This document shows positions 5,956-8,861 of a DNA stretch of 8,861 nt, one piece after another. The notes beneath the pieces were generated by a model. That model worked only from the letters and a program-made list of their open reading frames with translations, was not told the DNA's origin and ran no database searches. Position numbers and translations under genes: made by a program. The DNA comes from JANPJV01 sp031425695 (GTDB taxonomy: Bacteria > Pseudomonadota > Gammaproteobacteria > Xanthomonadales > SZUA-5), in NCBI GenBank assembly GCA_031425695.1, contig JANPJV010000158.1:1-8861 (forward strand). Direction: 5' to 3'. Numbering within the stretch: position 1 is the stretch's first letter; every line of letters begins with the position of its first letter.

Positions 5956-8268
5956 CTAGTCCTTGTCACCGGTAATGGCATGCCACGCCCGACGCGCGAT
6001 GTGTCGCGCCTTGTACCGGTTCCATTCCTTGACCATCAATTGCAACGCGTTATTCACCGGGACCATCCGCTTAGAGCTTTCATCAATCTCGGCGAGATGC
6101 TCGTTAGCCGAATCCAGCTTGTTCGAAAATTGCGCAACAGCACTCGACAATTGCACAAGCTCCCCGTAAATCGGCGAAAGTGCACACGAACTCGAGGCCG
6201 GGGACTGGTTACACTCGCGGAATTCTGCAATTGATACTGGCACCTGACTGTTCGAATGCGAGAGGCGGCCTGGAATTCGGTCGATTGACGCGCGAATTCC
6301 GCGCAACTCCTTCAGCTCCTCCAAAATTGCCAGGGCCTTCAATGCTTCAGCGAACCCGTCATTTACGGTTTCAATAGTGTATTGAAGGGTCGCAATCGAA
6401 AGCTTGAGTTCGGATGCACCTTTTACGTCAGGTGGCGTACGTGATGGGTTATCTGAAAGTTTGGAGCACAGATAAAGCGCCGGATCCTTGGTGAAGACCA
6501 TCTGCGATATTCGCGGCTCGGAAATCTTGATGCTGACAAAGCCCTTGCTGAATGCGAATACCCGCTGATCCGTATTGCAGGTCAGAAATGGCGCAAGGCT
6601 GACCATCGCACCGCCGGCCTTTGCTGACCATTGCCAGGACATTGCCATGCCGAAGCAGGCGCAAGCCACGGCACCAATAAACGCGCCTTGCACTCGCTTG
6701 TTGAAGTCTTCCAATGGAATGGAGCGCTCCTTGGCGGCGATATTGCCGGCCAGCAGCTTGGAAATCTTTTCCCTGGTGCGAACTGCATGTTTTTCAGGCA
6801 CTCGGCGTGCCGCGAGCGCGACGACAGTCATGAGTCCGATGAGTGAAATGATATACGCAGGATGGATGACCAGATCGAGCGCGTCGGTTGTAGACATCAG
6901 GTTCCAGACGGGTTGCTGTGTCTTGACATAGCCAGCTACTACATAGCAAACCGCGCAGCAGGCGAGTATGACCAAGGCGTGACCCGCCGGTTTTGTCCAG
7001 TCCGCAGGCAAGGCCGGGATGGCGGCGTGGGCAATTTCGAGGCGCTGCTCTTCTTCGCGAACCAACTCGATCAATAACTCGCCTTCAGATCCTATCTGCT
7101 CACCCTTCGCGCGGAGATCGCGATCCAGTTTAATGAAATCGTCTTCCGCCATCCCCGGAAGCGGCCTGGCGTCGAAGGCGCATTGTAAGGCGCTCAATTG
7201 CTTGATCTGCACAGCTATTGGCCCGAGCACATGCAGCCTTTCGAGGCTGCGTTTCAGGTGGCCAGCCATTTTCTCTAGCAGATCTTTTCGACTGCTACTC
7301 CACAACTTGAACGACCCAGAGGAAGTGATTGGCGCGAAGCGCATTCGATCGGCAAACATGTCGATGCGCTTCATTTGACTGCACAAGTCAGCAAGGGCGC
7401 GATCAAGGATCTGCGAAACTTCGACTGGTGAAGGTCTCCCCAACTGCTCGGCCAATTGCGGGTCACCAATGCGACTGGTCAGCGCCTTGCGGAAGTAGCC
7501 CGCGGCATCAAATAGCCGTACTCTGGAGGGCGTAGAACTCTTCATGCGCAAGCTCGAAAACAGCGGTTCCCAAACTTGCGCCGGCGCGTTGGTCTTCTCG
7601 CGGAGCCAAATGGAAGAAATCCCGCAACTCTGGGCGTGCTCAACCGCCGCGATGAGTTTTCGCTCAGCGCCCGCCAGTTCATCAATCCGATCCATTGACG
7701 CGAGAATGCGCTTCAGCAAATTAATCGGAGATTGTTGGGCGTCCCCGACGCGCCATTGGCACTCGATTGCTTCGATTTCACGGCACCAGCTCCGAAGGTC
7801 ACCTGCGCTTGCCTCGAGAGCAGCCATCTGCCGGAGGCCTTGGTAGAGGCATCGTGCGCCACGAAACTCAAGATCCGTAATGCCATCAGGCGGGTTGCAC
7901 GGGATTTCGGCCATTTCCTCCAACATTGCGATCAACGCACGAAACTGGGGCTTCGCCTTCGCCGAGCTTGATTGCCGCAGCGCACCATCCAATGCTCGTG
8001 CGATGGCCTGAGACTCGGGATGTGCAAAATCGGCAGGCGACGGACAGCTATTGCTAAATTCCAATAACTCCTTGATCTGCTTGGCGATGCCACTGTAGTT
8101 TGCCGTGTCGGGATCGCTCTGGATTTGCAACAGGCACGCTTTCAGCGCTTCGACAGTCTCCGTCATTCGTGTTGCGAAGGTCGGCTCCAATGAGCTCAAC
8201 GCTGGACGGATTTCTTCGAGACCGGGAAAACCGGTTGCTTCCGGTTCGAGATTGCAGTCGCTGCCCAT
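5956..8268 (-). CDS. Orphan membrane protein, helical with three central TM segments
   Basis: I do not recognise a family for this 770-residue protein. Residues 1-425 are predicted mostly helical, hydrophilic and signal-less, with coiled-coil-like stretches. Three hydrophobic segments follow at about 428-447 (ALVILACCAVCYVVAGYV), 470-488 (PAYIISLIGLMTVVALAA) and 528-546 (GAFIGAVACACFGMAMSW), separated by a basic loop at 489-526. The region after about 550 includes helical, coiled-coil-like parts at 617-660 and 700-745 and several cysteines (near 564, 601, 686 and 695). Three crossings would place the N- and C-terminal domains on opposite sides of the inner membrane. ATG 8268-8266 (MGSDCNLEPE) was chosen because no better in-frame start is seen; only a weak GGA lies about 9 nt upstream. 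G+C is clearly lower than in neighbouring genes (6361-6420 is 43% by count, against 70% at 4381-4440), suggesting foreign origin. It stands alone, with a degraded gene downstream and a repeat array upstream. Confidence 0.72.
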   Translation of the reverse strand: MGSDCNLEPEATGFPGLEEIRPALSSLEPTFATRMTETVEALKACLLQIQSDPDTANYSGIAKQIKELLEFSNSCPSPADFAHPESQAIARALDGALRQSSSAKAKPQFRALIAMLEEMAEIPCNPPDGITDLEFRGARCLYQGLRQMAALEASAGDLRSWCREIEAIECQWRVGDAQQSPINLLKRILASMDRIDELAGAERKLIAAVEHAQSCGISSIWLREKTNAPAQVWEPLFSSLRMKSSTPSRVRLFDAAGYFRKALTSRIGDPQLAEQLGRPSPVEVSQILDRALADLCSQMKRIDMFADRMRFAPITSSGSFKLWSSSRKDLLEKMAGHLKRSLERLHVLGPIAVQIKQLSALQCAFDARPLPGMAEDDFIKLDRDLRAKGEQIGSEGELLIELVREEEQRLEIAHAAIPALPADWTKPAGHALVILACCAVCYVVAGYVKTQQPVWNLMSTTDALDLVIHPAYIISLIGLMTVVALAARRVPEKHAVRTREKISKLLAGNIAAKERSIPLEDFNKRVQGAFIGAVACACFGMAMSWQWSAKAGGAMVSLAPFLTCNTDQRVFAFSKGFVSIKISEPRISQMVFTKDPALYLCSKLSDNPSRTPPDVKGASELKLSIATLQYTIETVNDGFAEALKALAILEELKELRGIRASIDRIPGRLSHSNSQVPVSIAEFRECNQSPASSSCALSPIYGELVQLSSAVAQFSNKLDSANEHLAEIDESSKRMVPVNNALQLMVKEWNRYKARHIARRAWHAITGDKD

Positions 8269-8355
8269 GGTAGTTCCAGGCTCTATGCGGATTGACAGCT
8301 AAACGAGTCTCACGCAAGCGCGATTCCTCCCAGGGTCCCAGGACTTTTTCTTGCC

Positions 8356-8373
8356 CGCCGCCAATCGGCGGCG
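8356..8373. repeat. GC-rich palindrome CGCCGCC-AATC-GGCGGCG
   Basis: A perfect 7-bp stem with a 4-nt loop lies between the start of the 770-residue gene and the second short-repeat array. A TTTTT run (8345-8349) lies on its left side on the + strand, the wrong side for a + strand terminator, and the - strand has A's there. A REP-like or regulatory structure is possible. Confidence 0.4.
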
Positions 8374-8401
8374 CCTGCAACTTAGGATTCCGCCACGCCG
8401 C

Positions 8402-8691
8402 TGGATTCCCGCCGCTGGACGGGACCCGCTGGACGGGACCCGCTGGACGGGACGGACCCGCTGGACGGGACCCCGCTGGACGGGACAGTCGAGATTCCGG
8501 AGACGACCCCGCTGGGACCCGCTGGACGGGACTGACCCGCTGGACGGGACAGTCGAGATTCCGGAGACGACCCCGCTGGACGGGACAGTCGAGATTCCGG
8601 AGACGGGAAGACTCCGGGATTCCGGAGACGGGATTCCGGAGACGGTCTCCGGAGACAGGACAGTCGATATTTGTGAACCGCGAAGCCGCCG
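8402..8691. repeat. Iterated short-repeat region, locus 2
   Basis: GCTGGACGGGAC occurs eight times, starting at 8414, 8428, 8442, 8460, 8475, 8521, 8539 and 8575; the first three are exactly 14 nt apart. The compound unit beginning CGGGACAGTCGAGATTCCGG occurs three times, at 8481, 8545 and 8581. A run of (GA)GACGGGATTCCGG-like units follows at about 8600-8656. The region ends in the 35-nt element shared with locus 1. It is open in several frames on both strands, giving Arg/Gly/Asp/Trp- or Pro/Ser-rich translations, but these are by-products of the repeat period and there is no supported gene. Confidence 0.85.
8657..8691. repeat. Shared 35-nt end element, copy B
   Basis: AGGACAGTCGATATTTGTG through GCGAAGCCGCCG matches 1777-1811 with five substitutions and no gaps. 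As at the first locus, the variable short repeats lie only on its left side, and the sequences to its right (8692 on, and 1812 on) diverge quickly. Confidence 0.75.
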
Positions 8692-8861
8692 TCCTGCTGC
8701 ACTGATCGACACATTTTCTTGGACACGTATGGACGCCTCCGTCAACACATAGCCCGAGTTGCTCTTGATGCCGCTATTTCGGGTGTTTCGGCGCACGAAG
8801 ATCCCTCCCGGCAGCCGAGTTCGCGCTGACTGTTGCTGTGACGTTTGCTTTCCTGTGGCCT
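8692..8861. other. Right-edge DNA, nothing firmly recognised
   Basis: No complete gene is visible. A - strand frame is open from the right edge through VRRNTRNSGIKSNSGYVLTE and on into the array, stopping at 8299. It could be the truncated end of a gene beyond the window, but no family signature supports it. Confidence 0.3.

Noticed and set aside
8341..8373. T-run plus GC-rich palindrome as an intrinsic terminator
   Set aside because: The T-run precedes the stem on the + strand, and the - strand has A's after it, so neither orientation gives a stem followed by U's.
8292..8705. + strand open frame through the second array, giving an Arg/Gly/Trp/Asp repeat protein
   Set aside because: The frame is open only because the short units lack stop codons. 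Several frames on both strands are open there, no Shine-Dalgarno or family signature is present, and the translation follows the DNA period.
8299..8861. - strand frame open from the right edge through the second array (VRRNTRNSGIKSNSGYVLTE onward)
   Set aside because: The part outside the array is short and resembles no family I recognise, and the rest is array translation. It could be a gene end from beyond the window but cannot be supported.

Overview
The window is GC-rich DNA (about 70% G+C in the core genes, judged by eye on sample stretches). Long open frames, kinesin-light-chain-type TPRs and a DUF4132 protein suggest a high-GC proteobacterium. A gammaproteobacterium of the Lysobacterales/Xanthomonadales type is my guess, with low confidence, because there is no rRNA or other taxonomic marker. 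No tRNA, rRNA, CRISPR array, integrase or transposase was seen.

Layout. (1) Positions 1-571, + strand: the 3' part of a gene made of 50-residue (150-bp) tandem repeats, each carrying C-x3-C-GGI[R/K]FNHNQTLA. It looks like a multi-copy peptide precursor or a repeat scaffold. (2) Positions 575-1588, + strand: a TPR protein starting three bases after that stop codon, so the two are very probably one translationally coupled operon. (3) Positions 1398-1811: an iterated short-repeat region that runs into the TPR gene and supplies its last ~60 codons. (4) Positions 1812-2146: intergenic DNA with a possible trace of a second TPR gene end. (5) Positions 2147-5629, - strand: a complete DUF4132 gene, convergent with the operon. 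(6) Positions 5696-5894: a decayed copy of the 3' end of a DUF4132 gene, left from an earlier tandem duplication. It carries a stop codon, a 195-nt deletion and a 1-nt indel. (7) Positions 5956-8268, - strand: a 770-residue alpha-helical protein with three central membrane segments and clearly lower G+C. It is an orphan of unknown function, followed by two abutting hairpins. (8) Positions 8402-8691: a second short-repeat array that uses other units but ends in the same 35-nt element as the first (30/35 identical).

The best candidate for an undescribed system is the repeat-peptide/TPR operon. Its products are a peptide array with an invariant FNHNQT block next to a cysteine pair whose three inner residues vary, and a TPR protein that could bind or present it. 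The array was recently homogenised: units 1 and 4 are identical over 99 nt. No modifying enzyme or transporter lies in the window, and the operon's 5' part is cut off at position 1, so the functional reading is inference. The second theme is plasticity. One duplicated and decayed gene, a possible second one, and two arrays sharing an end element make this a recombination-prone accessory region.
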